DNA of 64,000 nt from Piscinibacterium candidicorallinum (GCF_047549485.1 NZ_CP180191.1:3720001-3784000), one strand, 5' to 3'; positions 53,011-61,483 are shown, counted from the stretch's first letter. A program made the numbers and translations. The notes: generated from the sequence alone by a model not told the origin.

Positions 53011-53790
53011 ATGAAGAACACCGAGCGCTTCTCCAACCGCGTGCAGGCCTACCTGGCAGCGCGGCCCGGCTATCCCAACGCCCTTGGCCCGACGCTCAAG
53101 CGCGTCTGCGCCTTGCGCGACGGCGACCTGGTCGCCGACCTGGGCAGCGGCACCGGGCTGAGTAGCCTGCCCTTCCTGCAGGCCGGCCTCTGCGTCGCAG
53201 GTGTGGAACCCAATGCCGAGATGCGCGCCGCAGGCGAGGCGGCGCTGCAGCCCTGGGGTGCGCAGTTTCGAAGCGTGGCCGCGCCTGCCGAAGCGACCGG
53301 GCTGGCCGCCGGCAGCGTGCAGTTGGCCGTGGCGGGCCAGGCCTTCCACTGGTTCGACAAGCCTGCACTGGCCACCGAGCTGCGGCGGATCCTTGTCCCC
53401 GGCGCGCAGCTGGCCCTGTTCTGGAACATCCGCGACCACGATGACCCCTTCATCGCGGCCTATGACGCCGTGCTTGCCGCCGCCAGCGAGGAATATCGAC
53501 ACACGCAACTGCCACAGCCCGACCAGACCCTGGAAGACAAGCACCGCGCGAGCATGGCCACCGTGTTCGGCCATGCGGACTGGCAACGCTTCAAGCTGAG
53601 CAACGCACAGTGGCTGGACCGCGAGGGCCTGGTGCAGCGCGCGAGCTCCGCGTCCTACTCGCCCGCACCGGACAGCGTCGAGCTGGATGTACTGCGCGCG
53701 GCGCTCCACGGTCTCTTCGATGCGCACGCCCGGGACGGGCTGGTGCGCATTCCCATGACCACCTGGGTCTTTCACGCGGCGCTGCGCTGA
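53011..53790 (+). CDS. Class I SAM-dependent methyltransferase
   Basis: The 259-residue protein has motif I VADLGSGTGLSSLPFL, an acidic motif II (GVEPNAEMRAAG) and a motif IV-like GQAFHWFDKPA. It is of the Methyltransf_11 / YcgJ type often annotated as trans-aconitate-methyltransferase-like. The substrate is unknown. It may share a transcript with the zinc-ribbon gene upstream. Confidence 0.88.
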   Translation: MKNTERFSNRVQAYLAARPGYPNALGPTLKRVCALRDGDLVADLGSGTGLSSLPFLQAGLCVAGVEPNAEMRAAGEAALQPWGAQFRSVAAPAEATGLAAGSVQLAVAGQAFHWFDKPALATELRRILVPGAQLALFWNIRDHDDPFIAAYDAVLAAASEEYRHTQLPQPDQTLEDKHRASMATVFGHADWQRFKLSNAQWLDREGLVQRASSASYSPAPDSVELDVLRAALHGLFDAHARDGLVRIPMTTWVFHAALR

Positions 53791-53807
53791 GCGCGCCACA
53801 GCCACCG

Positions 53808-54161
53808 CTAGACAGTGATGATCTGCCGACCTTCATCGAGCAGGGCCCGCAGGCTGGCGTGACCGCGGTCATCCGTGAGCAGGGGCAGGCCCGCCGCCTC
53901 GATCTCGGCCAGCACGCCATAGGACTTCGCGCAGTAGCTGCAGACGCCGCGGACATCGCCGCGTACCGAGTTGAACAGCGTGTGCATGCGGTGCCCGGGC
54001 TGCGCCAGCTCGGCGGCCGCCTTGCTGCCCGCGCCGTCAAAGACGATCTGGACGTCATCGCCCGCGCGGCGCAGCTCCTGCGCAAACATCATCGTGCGGT
54101 AGATGGCGGACGTGCCCGGACCTTCGAGCGTGCTGTAGATGACGAGTGCGACCTTGTGCAT
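53808..54161 (-). CDS. DsrE/DsrF-like protein
   Basis: The 117-residue protein fits the DsrE fold: MHKVALVIYSTLEGPGTSAIYRTMMFAQELRRAGDDVQIVFDG, then CSYCAKSYGV. Two cysteines are present in the position where sulfur-relay members carry the active Cys. A role in sulfur transfer is possible but unproven. The start at 54161 is preferred; longer frames are unlike the family. Confidence 0.8.
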   Translation of the reverse strand: MHKVALVIYSTLEGPGTSAIYRTMMFAQELRRAGDDVQIVFDGAGSKAAAELAQPGHRMHTLFNSVRGDVRGVCSYCAKSYGVLAEIEAAGLPLLTDDRGHASLRALLDEGRQIITV

Positions 54162-54294
54162 GTCCTGCCCCGCATGAAGTGCAAAGTGATATGGGTGAGT
54201 CGATGCGCCGCGGGCATCCTTACAAGCCCGTACGATCGAGTTGCCCAAGTGCATGTCCCTGTGCCCTGCACCTCAACCTCAATGGGAGTACCGG

Positions 54295-54912
54295 ATGGCC
54301 AGCTCCAAGCCCCCCGTGGAATTCTGGTTCGACTACACCAGCCCCTACAGCTACTTCGCGGCCTGGAAGATCGAGGGCATTGCGATGCAGTACGGACGCA
54401 CGGTGGCCTTCAAGCCCTTTCTGCTGGGTGCCGTGTTTCCGCTGTCCGGCAGTGCGCCGCTGGTGCAGCAGTACGAGCCCAAGGCACGCTATTCGAAGCA
54501 TGACTTCGAGCGCAGCGCCCGATTCAGCGGTCTGCCCTACCGCTACCCGGACAACTTTCCGATGCTCACGCAGAACATCGCGCGGGCCACGATCTACCTG
54601 ACCGAGCATGCGCCCGGCAAGGTGCCGGCCTTTGCCAAGGGCGCCATGCGTGCCTACTTCACCGAGAGCGCGCCCATCAATGACCCGGCATGGATCGGTG
54701 CGTTTGCCGCCGAGCTGGGTGCAGACGGCGCCGCGACCGCAGCGGCCTGCGCCGACCCGGCCTACAAGGACAAGCTCAAGGCCCAGACCGAGGCCGCGAT
54801 TGCCCAAGGCACCTTCGGTTCACCGTGGATCGTGGTCGATGGCGAGCACTTCTGGGGCCATGATCGGCTGCCCCAGGTGGAATGGTGGCTGCACGAGCTC
54901 GAAGATCACTGA
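54295..54912 (+). CDS. 2-hydroxychromene-2-carboxylate isomerase family (kappa-GST/DsbA fold)
   Basis: The 205-residue protein starts EFWFDYTSPYSYFAAWKIE, the HCCA isomerase/kappa-GST signature with the glutathione-binding Ser. It also shows FKPFLLGAVF and a late GTFGSPWIVVDGEHFWGHDRL. Named for naphthalene degradation, the family is also common outside aromatic pathways, and no aromatic catabolic genes are adjacent. GGGAG lies just upstream of the ATG at 54295. Confidence 0.9.
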   Translation: MASSKPPVEFWFDYTSPYSYFAAWKIEGIAMQYGRTVAFKPFLLGAVFPLSGSAPLVQQYEPKARYSKHDFERSARFSGLPYRYPDNFPMLTQNIARATIYLTEHAPGKVPAFAKGAMRAYFTESAPINDPAWIGAFAAELGADGAATAAACADPAYKDKLKAQTEAAIAQGTFGSPWIVVDGEHFWGHDRLPQVEWWLHELEDH

Positions 54913-54946
54913 ACGACGAAGGCGTTCAGCGCGCGACACAGCGGGT

Positions 54947-55387
54947 TCACGCAGCTCGCGCAAGCCGCCGCTCCCAGGGCAATGCACCCAAAGCCACCAC
55001 AAGCAGGCTGAGCACGCCCCAGCCCAGTGCCACACGCAGCCCGGCGTCGGCCCCCGCCCACCACGCGGCCCAGGGCGGCATGCCCACCACCGCCAGAAAC
55101 GCCAGCACGGCCAGCACAAAAGGCATCAGCGCCCAGACGGGCAGCCAGCGCTCAAACCCGCCCAGGCTGGGCAAGGCGCTGAGCTGCGCCCTGCGCGCGA
55201 CCTCTGCGGCAAAGTCGGCCGACAGTGCGCCGGGCTCATCGGCCTGCAGGGCGCGATGGATCAGCTGGTAGCCTGCATCGGCCGGATGCATATTGGCTCC
55301 TTCAAGCTGCATCGCGGCTTCCTGGGCCTGCCAGTGGTGTTCCTGCTCGGATGCGGAGGGGTGGCTCGGGTCGAGGTGCGTGTACAT
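54947..55387 (-). CDS. Two-helix membrane protein downstream of ECF sigma factor (possible anti-sigma)
   Basis: The 146-residue protein has a polar N-terminus of about 80 residues and two membrane helices (about 84-106 and 118-138). It starts 11 bp after the ECF sigma stop codon, the usual place of an anti-sigma factor. It has no zinc-anti-sigma HxxxCxxC motif and no other recognised anti-sigma signature, so the role is inferred from position only. Confidence 0.6.
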   Translation of the reverse strand: MYTHLDPSHPSASEQEHHWQAQEAAMQLEGANMHPADAGYQLIHRALQADEPGALSADFAAEVARRAQLSALPSLGGFERWLPVWALMPFVLAVLAFLAVVGMPPWAAWWAGADAGLRVALGWGVLSLLVVALGALPWERRLARAA

Positions 55388-55398
55388 GGCGAAGGCTT

Positions 55399-56001
55399 TC
55401 AGAATCGGGCGGCGTTCGTGGTTTGGCCAGCTCGGGCGGGCGATGCAAGATCGCCGAGTTGCTCGCGCAGCCGAGCGCGGGCACGAAACAGGTGGCTCTT
55501 GATGGTGCCGGTGGCCAAGCCGGTGATCTGCGCGATCTCGGCAATCGAGAGTTCGTCCAGGTGATACAGCGTCAGCAGGGTGCGGGGCAGCTCGGGCAGG
55601 GTCTCGATGGCTGAATACAGCCGTTCGCGCAGCTGCGCGTCGGCCCACAGGGCTTCCACGTCCACGGCGGGGTCGGCCGGCTCCCAGGCGGGTGCTGCAC
55701 CCTCGACGGGCTCGATATCCAGCGAGACGAGATTCAGCCTCTTCTTTTCCAGATGCCGCAGGGCGATCGAATAGGCCACGCGGCCGATCCAGGTCTTCAG
55801 GGCCGACTCGAACCGGAACTGGTGCAGCTGGGCATGCACGCGCAGGAAGGTCTCCTGCGCGAGTTCGCGTGCATCCTCGGGGTCGCGCACCATGCGGGCC
55901 AGGATGTGCCAGGTCAGCCGCTGGTGCGCGCGCACCAGTTGCTCGAATGCGCCGGGCACCCCGGCCAGGACCGCCTGCACCATGGCGCGGTCCTCGATCA
56001 T
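55399..56001 (-). CDS. ECF-type RNA polymerase sigma factor
   Basis: The 200-residue protein has region 2 (FEQLVRAHQRLTWHILARMVRDPEDARELAQETFLRVH, with DPEDARELAQ contacting polymerase; FKTWIGRVAYSIALRHL-like helix). Region 4 has LPELPRTLLTLYHLDELSIAEIAQITGLATGTIKSHLFRAR. Region 3 is absent, as in ECF sigmas. The ATG at 56001 is preferred. The GTG at 56022 would coincide with the predicted transcription start of the ECF promoter upstream. The neighbour downstream is a membrane protein. Confidence 0.9.
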   Translation of the reverse strand: MIEDRAMVQAVLAGVPGAFEQLVRAHQRLTWHILARMVRDPEDARELAQETFLRVHAQLHQFRFESALKTWIGRVAYSIALRHLEKKRLNLVSLDIEPVEGAAPAWEPADPAVDVEALWADAQLRERLYSAIETLPELPRTLLTLYHLDELSIAEIAQITGLATGTIKSHLFRARARLREQLGDLASPARAGQTTNAARF

Positions 56002-56028
56002 CGACCTGTCCGTTTCATGCACGGCATG

Positions 56029-56055
56029 GATACGTCAGCCGCGCGACCGGTTGCA
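56029..56055 (-). promoter_or_regulatory. ECF-type promoter reading into the sigma gene
   Basis: On the minus strand TGCAACC (56055-56049), a 14-bp spacer and CGTATC (56034-56029) precede the sigma start by 28 bp. It is the mirror image of the promoter at 56080-56106, and the AAC core in the -35 fits ECF promoters generally. Its presence suggests autoregulation. Confidence 0.65.
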
Positions 56056-56079
56056 GGCGTTCGGCGCCAGCCGAACCAC

Positions 56080-56106
56080 TGCAACCGGCATCTGCCAGGC
56101 CGTATC
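56080..56106 (+). promoter_or_regulatory. ECF-type promoter reading into the divergent gene
   Basis: TGCAACC (56080-56086), a 14-bp spacer and CGTATC (56101-56106) give a predicted start near 56113, 45 bp before the ATG at 56158. Sequence and spacing are identical to the opposing promoter. Between and across them lie long inverted repeats (CCGGTTGCA / TGCAACCGG and GCATGGATACG / CGTATCCATGC). Confidence 0.65.
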
Positions 56107-56157
56107 CATGCACCCAAGCCCTGTCATCCACCGGCGCATGGCGCCCCCGGAGTCTTC

Positions 56158-56577
56158 ATGGACAAACACATCGTCGTCCCCGTTGCCCTGTTCTTCAGTT
56201 TCGTCTGGGTCATCAAGATGATCATCGATGCCCGCATGCGCTACCTCTACCTGCGCGGCGGCTCACCGCAGACCATCGCTGCGCTCGTGGCGGGCGAGGA
56301 ACGCATGCGGCGCCTGGGCATGCTGCGCTGGGGCGTGCTGCTCACCACCCTGGCGGTCGCCTTCGTCATCATCGACCGGGTCGGCGTGGACGCGAGCTCA
56401 CCGATGACCTGGGGGCTGATCTTCGGCGCGCTGGGGTTGGGCAATCTGGGCGCTTATCTGCTGGTGCGCCGCGAAGATGCGCTGATCCACGCGCTGTTGC
56501 CGAGCCCGTCCGCATCGCCCGCGTCGGCAGCGACGGAGCCTGCACCGTCCGCACCTTTCCAGCCGCCATCCGCCTGA
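56158..56577 (+). CDS. Small membrane protein, probable target of the ECF sigma factor
   Basis: The 139-residue protein has an N-terminal helix (about 6-24), a charged stretch (MRYLYLRGGSPQTIAALVAGEERMRRLG), two further helices (about 57-75 and 83-101) and a Pro/Ser/Ala-rich tail. The layout resembles small DUF6249-like membrane proteins. Function is unknown. The start at 56158 has GGAG upstream. It is divergent from the ECF sigma gene behind a matching ECF-type promoter. Confidence 0.75.
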   Translation: MDKHIVVPVALFFSFVWVIKMIIDARMRYLYLRGGSPQTIAALVAGEERMRRLGMLRWGVLLTTLAVAFVIIDRVGVDASSPMTWGLIFGALGLGNLGAYLLVRREDALIHALLPSPSASPASAATEPAPSAPFQPPSA

Positions 56578-56596
56578 GCACCACATCGCATTGCGC

Positions 56597-57040
56597 TCAA
56601 CGCCGCCCCGGCCGCTCCATGGCCACCTCGGAGCGCGTAAATCCCAGGCGCTCATAGAAGCCGGCCACGCCATCACGGCCGGCACGCAGTACCCAGGTCA
56701 TCTCCGGGCGGTCGCCCATGACTGCGCGCACCAGGGCTGCGCCGATGCCCTGCCTGCGATGCGCCTCAGCCACCACCACCATCGAGATGTAGCCATTGAA
56801 GAGGCCGTCGGTCAGTGCGCGCAGAAAGCCCACGACCGTCTCGTCGCGCACCGCCACCAGCGCCACCGGTGAGCGGCGCAGCAGTTCCGCAAACACCGCG
56901 GGGTCGCTCACGCGCGGGCCCCAGTTCGCCGCCGCCAGCAGCTGCCGGGCCGCTTCGATTTCCGAATCCCGGATGGGCCGGATGCTCACGCCCTCGGGCA
57001 GGTGATTCGGCGCACGGTCCGATGGGTCAGTCGATGTCAT
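56597..57040 (-). CDS. GNAT-family N-acetyltransferase
   Basis: The 147-residue protein has the acetyl-CoA-binding motif A (VVVAEAHRRQGIGAALVRAVMG) and the C-terminal GVAGFYERLGFTRSEVAM typical of GNAT enzymes. The acceptor is unknown. The ATG at 57040 (MTSTDPSDRAPNHL) has GGAG upstream. A longer frame adds an N-terminus not seen in the family. Confidence 0.88.
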   Translation of the reverse strand: MTSTDPSDRAPNHLPEGVSIRPIRDSEIEAARQLLAAANWGPRVSDPAVFAELLRRSPVALVAVRDETVVGFLRALTDGLFNGYISMVVVAEAHRRQGIGAALVRAVMGDRPEMTWVLRAGRDGVAGFYERLGFTRSEVAMERPGRR

Positions 57041-57135
57041 GCAAGAAGGCTCCGGGCAGGCCACGCTGAAGAAACTCAGCGCGCCCGCCCAGTGTGCCTG
57101 CGCACGCCACAAATGCCACCGAGTCGCTTGCGCGC

Positions 57136-57525
57136 TCAGCGCAAGGCCACGGCTTGCGTCTGCGCTGTACGCAGCGTCAGCGCGTTGACCTGGCCGTTGG
57201 ACTGCGTCTGCAGCTCGATGCGGACCTGCCCATCGGCCGACTCGAACTGGTTCTCCCCGGTCTTGACGAGTGCCACGCTGGGTTCCATGCCCAGTTGCAT
57301 CGTCGGGCGGCGCGCCGAGCCGCCCATCACCAGCTCACGGCCATCGCTGAGTGCATAGGTGCCGCGCATGGCCTCGGCCTGTGCAGGGCTGATGCGCGAG
57401 CGCTCGACGACCACGTGGGGCTGCGCAATCGCCTGGGCGCCCCCACCGACCAGCGCTGCCGCCAGCAGGGTATTGCGAAGCGCGCGAAAGGAAGCAGAGG
57501 AAGCAATATGTGAAGGGAATGTCAT
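57136..57525 (-). CDS. Small secreted protein of unknown function
   Basis: The 129-residue protein has a signal peptide (about 1-40, ending AIAQ) and a mature part of about 88 residues. The mature part contains VVVERSRISPAQAEAMRGTYALSDGRELVMGGSARRPTM and a beta-rich remainder. No cysteines or known motifs are seen. The start at 57525 is chosen for the signal peptide position; an ATG 33 bp upstream is possible. Confidence 0.65.
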   Translation of the reverse strand: MTFPSHIASSASFRALRNTLLAAALVGGGAQAIAQPHVVVERSRISPAQAEAMRGTYALSDGRELVMGGSARRPTMQLGMEPSVALVKTGENQFESADGQVRIELQTQSNGQVNALTLRTAQTQAVALR

Positions 57526-57815
57526 GAGGAGGGTCCTGAAAAAGCAGGCTTCTGTCATCCGCTTGGCGGGTGCGGCCTGATGGTGAGGGAGGGTCTGCCC
57601 GCAAGGCGACGCCAGCTGGCGAAGCCCGTGCAGGCATGCCCACACTGTGGCAGCCGGCTGGCGGCCCTGTCCTGTGGGCTGCGATGGAATGCAGAAATCT
57701 GAGGCTGGCCTGCAAGCGCTGCGGAGTGCAGCGCAGGCTGTCCCGCAGGAATCGGAATGCTTTCGCACGCCGCACCACCTAGCCTGCAGGCTCAACCCTC
57801 CCTTGAGCCTGCACC
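57526..57815. other. 290-bp intergenic region between divergent genes
   Basis: This is the promoter region for the small secreted protein (minus) and the DUF1203 gene (plus). I see no repeat copy, clear hairpin or additional gene in it. Confidence 0.4.
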
Positions 57816-58301
57816 ATGACCATCGACTTCCAGATCTCCGGCCTTGACCCGCAACACTTCGCCCATCTGCGCGGCATGGATGATGCTGCGCTGGCCCGGC
57901 ATCACGCCCTGCGGCACGTGGCAGAGGTCAAGCCCGGCATTCCGGACCGCATCCTGATGCGCGATGCCGAGCCCGGCGAGGTGGTCCTGCTCGTGAACCA
58001 TGAACATCTGCCCGTGGATTCGCCCTACCGCTCACGGCATGCGGTCTTCGTGCTGGAAAGCGCGCTGGCTGACGGCGTTGCGCCCTACCGCGCCGTGAAT
58101 GACGTCCCGGACGTGCTGCGCTCACGCCTGCTGTCGCTGCGAGCCTTCAATGCGCAGCACATGATCGTGGGCGCAGATGTGGTGGAGGGCACGGCGGTCG
58201 AAACGCTGATTGAGCGCTTTCTCGCCCGGCCCGAGGTGCGCTACATCCATGCGCACTACGCCAAGCCGGGCTGCTATGCGTGCTTGATCGAGCGGGCGTG
58301 A
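57816..58301 (+). CDS. DUF1203 family protein
   Basis: The 161-residue protein fits DUF1203: it opens with FQISGLDPQHFAHL, then DRILMRDAEPGEVVLLVNHEHLPVDSPYRSRHAVFV, and ends with VRYIHAHYAKPGCYACLIERA. No activity is known. Two cysteines sit near the C-terminus. It converges on the YbaY-META lipoprotein gene with 22 bp between. Confidence 0.85.
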   Translation: MTIDFQISGLDPQHFAHLRGMDDAALARHHALRHVAEVKPGIPDRILMRDAEPGEVVLLVNHEHLPVDSPYRSRHAVFVLESALADGVAPYRAVNDVPDVLRSRLLSLRAFNAQHMIVGADVVEGTAVETLIERFLARPEVRYIHAHYAKPGCYACLIERA

Positions 58302-58323
58302 GCAGGCCAGCCCCCCTGCCGAT

Positions 58324-59421
58324 TCACATCAGCCGGGATTGGAAGCGTGCGATCACCTTGCCGCCCTCGTCGCGCAGCTCCAGCTCCTGGCCGTTGGTGC
58401 GCCAGGTCCGCACAGCGTTCAGCATGCGCAGGAAGCTGCGCTCCAGATCGTCTGCTCCGGCGCAGGCCATCAGTGTGCCCGCCATGCGCTCGAAGCTCAG
58501 CTCGCTGCCCCTGAGCTTGTAGGCGCCGGTCATGCGGTTGCAGCCGCTGTGGCCGGTGATGCCAGCCACGCCGGGCGCACCCTGGGGCTCGGGCTGCAGC
58601 ATGAAGTGCGGGCGCCGCCCGTGCGGTGGCAGCGCGGGCGGCTGGCCGCCAAGTTCGGTCAGCTCCCAATAGGTGTTGATCAAGGGCGCGGTGAGCTGCG
58701 CGGGGCATTGTGCCTCTGCGGCGACATCCACCACGCTGCTCACGATCAGCGCCGGGCGCACAGGCCCTTCCATGTACGGGCGCTGGGTGATGCGGCCGTC
58801 AACCGTCGCCAGCACCGCATCGCCCGGCTGCTTGCGCGCACGGATGGCGGCGGCTTCGAGCGCCGCGTTCGCCTCTTCCTGCACCACCCACAAGCGCTGA
58901 CCACTGGCGCAATCAATGAAGGTGCCCGTGTCGGCCATCAGGCTGTAGCGGCCCCAGTAGCGCTGGGTACGCGGCTCTGCACTTGCAGCCGGGGCACCGC
59001 CAGCAGCACTCACACGGCGCAGCAACAGCTCGATCTTCTGCTGCGCCGGCTCGGGCGCCACGAATGCGGCCGTGTCGCTGGTGAACAGCAGGACCTCGGC
59101 CGCCAGCACGCGCGCCCGCACGCTCACTCGGGCCGGAGGCTGAAGTGCCGCGGACGGCAGCTTGAGCTGCGCCTGCATCAGCCCGCCGGCGCCCGCCGCC
59201 ACACGCACGCTGGCCACGGGGCGGGCCGCGGCATCCGCACGTGCCACATCGGCGGCTGTCACCTCCAGCACCGCACCGGGCGGCAGTGCGATGCGCTCGC
59301 GGTAGCTCGCAGTCACGTCCACCGTCACGACCACAGCCCGATCAGGTGCCGCAGTCTGCGCGGGCAAGCTGCCGCAGGCCGTGGCACACAGGGCAAGCAG
59401 AACGATGAGAAACCTGTGCAT
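58324..59421 (-). CDS. Lipoprotein with YbaY and META/HslJ domains
   Basis: The 365-residue protein has a lipobox (ATAC, Cys16). A YbaY-like domain follows (about 30-120: VTVDVTASYRERIALPPGAVLEVTAADVARAD). A middle region (about 135-245) carries an NlpE/copper-resistance-like YWGRYSLMADTGTFIDCASGQRLWV. The C-terminal META domain (about 255-362) has TYWELTELGGQP, GHSGCNRMTGAYKL and TLMACAG. The META Cys pair is present. It probably acts at the outer membrane in stress tolerance, by analogy with HslJ. The ATG at 59421 is taken because a longer frame starts inside repeat copy G. Confidence 0.85.
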   Translation of the reverse strand: MHRFLIVLLALCATACGSLPAQTAAPDRAVVVTVDVTASYRERIALPPGAVLEVTAADVARADAAARPVASVRVAAGAGGLMQAQLKLPSAALQPPARVSVRARVLAAEVLLFTSDTAAFVAPEPAQQKIELLLRRVSAAGGAPAASAEPRTQRYWGRYSLMADTGTFIDCASGQRLWVVQEEANAALEAAAIRARKQPGDAVLATVDGRITQRPYMEGPVRPALIVSSVVDVAAEAQCPAQLTAPLINTYWELTELGGQPPALPPHGRRPHFMLQPEPQGAPGVAGITGHSGCNRMTGAYKLRGSELSFERMAGTLMACAGADDLERSFLRMLNAVRTWRTNGQELELRDEGGKVIARFQSRLM

Positions 59422-59514
59422 GGGCGAGCTCCGTGGGCTGGCAGCCGAGCTGGAGGTGCCCGGCTGGCCCGCTGAGCGTAGCGCGATGGAGCGCTGTATG
59501 CATGCGTTCAACAT

Positions 59515-59577
59515 CGCTTCGCTTGTCGGGCGGGCCTCTTCAGCCACTTTGCCCTGAAGAACCGCACCCAGAGCCGC
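59515..59577 (-). repeat. Dispersed hairpin repeat, copy G
   Basis: CGCTTGTCGGGCGGGC, then CTTCAGCCACTTTGCCCTGAAG and a degenerate right arm on the plus strand. It lies 21 bp beyond the stop of the minus-strand LytTR regulator, in the standard polarity (hairpin then tail in that transcript). Confidence 0.8.
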
Positions 59578-59597
59578 TCTCACCCTCAAAGCCCGGG

Positions 59598-60368
59598 CTA
59601 CATCTGCTTGAACAGGTGCACATAGGCCCGCGACACGGGCAGCTCGGTGTCGGTGCCCTTGATGCGCACGAACAGGCGGGCGTTGTCGTCGCGGCGGGTG
59701 CTGGCGATGAAGTTGAGGTTGACGATGGTGGAGCGGTGGATCTGCCAGAACTCGTCAGCGTCGAGCTGGGCGGCCAGTTCGGTGAGCGTGGTGCGGATCA
59801 CGTGCTCGGCCGTGGCCGTCTTGACGATGGTGTATTTCTCGTCGCTCTGGAAATAGAGCACCTCGGCCACGGGCACGTGGTGGGTGGTGGAACCGGCGCT
59901 GGCGCGAATCCACTTCAGCGGGCCCTCGCCTTGCGGCTTGGCCTGCTGCATGAGCTGCTTGAGCACCTGGGCGATCTGCGGGGCTGGCTCGGCCGCGGCC
60001 AGCTCCTTCTTCAGGCGCTGACAGGTGCGGGCAAGGCGCTCCTCATTCACCGGCTTCACCAGATAGTCCACGGCCTCGCGCTCGAAGGCTTCCACGGCGT
60101 ATTCGTCATAGGCCGTGACAAACACCACCCGCGTGTCGCCCTCGATGCCCTGGGCCACCTCCAGGCCGGTGGCACCCGGCATCTTGATGTCGAGAAAGGC
60201 CACGTCCGGCCGCTCACGCTCGATGAGCTGCGCAGCCTCGATGCCGTTGGCCGCGGTGCCGATGATCTTCAGCTCCGGCCACAGCGCCGTGAGCTTGCTC
60301 ACCAGGTAGTCGCGCAGCAGTTCCTCGTCGTCCGCCACGATGGCGCGGATGGCGTGTGCAGTGTTCAT
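59598..60368 (-). CDS. LytTR-family response regulator
   Basis: The 256-residue protein has a receiver domain (DDEE near residue 13, phospho-acceptor Asp in VAFLDIKMPGATG, Lys in YLVKPVNEERL) and a C-terminal LytTR DNA-binding domain (about 150-254: WIRASAGSTTHHVPVAEVLYFQSDEKYTIV, FWQIHRSTIVNLNFI). Its first base is the last base of the kinase stop, so the two are tightly coupled. Confidence 0.94.
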   Translation of the reverse strand: MNTAHAIRAIVADDEELLRDYLVSKLTALWPELKIIGTAANGIEAAQLIERERPDVAFLDIKMPGATGLEVAQGIEGDTRVVFVTAYDEYAVEAFEREAVDYLVKPVNEERLARTCQRLKKELAAAEPAPQIAQVLKQLMQQAKPQGEGPLKWIRASAGSTTHHVPVAEVLYFQSDEKYTIVKTATAEHVIRTTLTELAAQLDADEFWQIHRSTIVNLNFIASTRRDDNARLFVRIKGTDTELPVSRAYVHLFKQM

Positions 60369-61483
60369 CAGTCGAGGGTCTCCGGCAGGTCCAGCACGAT
60401 GCGCGTGCCCGGCTGGGCGTCTTCGATGCTGAGGCGCGCATCTCCGTCGTACAGCAGCGCCAGGCGCTCGCGCAGATTCTCCAGGCCCACGCCGCCGGCG
60501 TCCTCGCGCCCCGTGGTGCGGGCCTTGCTGCGGCCGGGGTCAAAGCCTAGGCCGTTGTCCTGCACCACGGCGCGAATTCGACCAGGTGCGCTCTTCTCCA
60601 CACTCACCCGCACTTCGCCGCCCTCCACCTTGGGCTCCAGCCCGTGCTTGACGGCGTTCTCGACGATCGGCTGCAGCAGCATCGGCGCAAAGGGCGTCTG
60701 TGCCAGCTCGGGCGCGATGTTGATCTGGTAGCTCAGCCGCTGGCCCATGCGTATCTTGAGAATGTCCAGGTAGTTGCGCAGCAGGCTCTCTTCCTGCGCG
60801 AGAGTGGTCTGCTCCTGGCGGCTGATGTTCAGGCTCTGGCGCAGGTAGGCAATGAAAGTCTCCAGCATGGTCTTGGCGCGCGCCGGGTTCACCTCGGTGA
60901 GCGTGACCACATTGGCCAGGGTGTTGAACAGGAAGTGCGGCTCGATCTGCGCCTGCAGCAGGCGCAGCTGGCTGGCGATCTGCCGCTTCTCGGTGGACAG
61001 GCTGCGGATCTTCTCCTTGGCCAGCAGCGCCTGCACCTTGCGTTCCTCCCACTCGCGGCCCAGCCAGAGGTCCGGGCCGAAGACGCCGAAGGCATGCGCA
61101 GTGATGCCGATGCCCCAGCCGATCATGGGCCAGAAGAACCAGATGTTGTTCGGTGTGGTGGCGATGTTCAGGATGGCCAGCCCGCCGATGACAAACAGAT
61201 AGACGGTGAAGTGGCCATAGAACCCGCGCATGGCCTTCACGCGCTTGCGGGCCTCGAAGTAGGCCTCGGCCTCGCGGCGGGTGGCAAAGACCCGCTCGTC
61301 GCCATAGCTGCTGCTTACCAGGCGGCCACCCCGGCGGACCGCAAACAGATTGTCATCGTCGTCATCGTCGTCGCTGCCGTCCTTGTCCAGACTGCGACGG
61401 TCCAGGATGCGGCCCTCGTCGTCCGTGAGCGTCAGATGCTCGCCGCCGCCAGGGCGGCGCTCTGCGTGCACGCGGTAGCTCAT
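60368..61483 (-). CDS. LytS/AlgZ-type sensor histidine kinase with 2TM domain
   Basis: The 371-residue protein has a variable N-terminus with seven consecutive Asp (about 38-44). A 2TM domain follows (about 80-145: FEARKRVKAMRGFYGHFTVYLFV; PNNIWFFWPMIGWGIGITAHAFGVFG). The His_kinase domain has AQIEPHFLFNTLANVVTL, where His is the phospho-acceptor, then a HATPase domain (LQPIVENAVKHGLEP, GLGF, GVGLENLRERL). It overlaps the upstream 2TM gene by ATGA. The ligand is unknown. Confidence 0.92.
   Translation of the reverse strand: MSYRVHAERRPGGGEHLTLTDDEGRILDRRSLDKDGSDDDDDDDNLFAVRRGGRLVSSSYGDERVFATRREAEAYFEARKRVKAMRGFYGHFTVYLFVIGGLAILNIATTPNNIWFFWPMIGWGIGITAHAFGVFGPDLWLGREWEERKVQALLAKEKIRSLSTEKRQIASQLRLLQAQIEPHFLFNTLANVVTLTEVNPARAKTMLETFIAYLRQSLNISRQEQTTLAQEESLLRNYLDILKIRMGQRLSYQINIAPELAQTPFAPMLLQPIVENAVKHGLEPKVEGGEVRVSVEKSAPGRIRAVVQDNGLGFDPGRSKARTTGREDAGGVGLENLRERLALLYDGDARLSIEDAQPGTRIVLDLPETLD

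Noticed and set aside
59422..59589. N-terminal extension of the YbaY-META lipoprotein
   Set aside because: It reads through repeat copy G and would bury the lipoprotein signal inside the protein.
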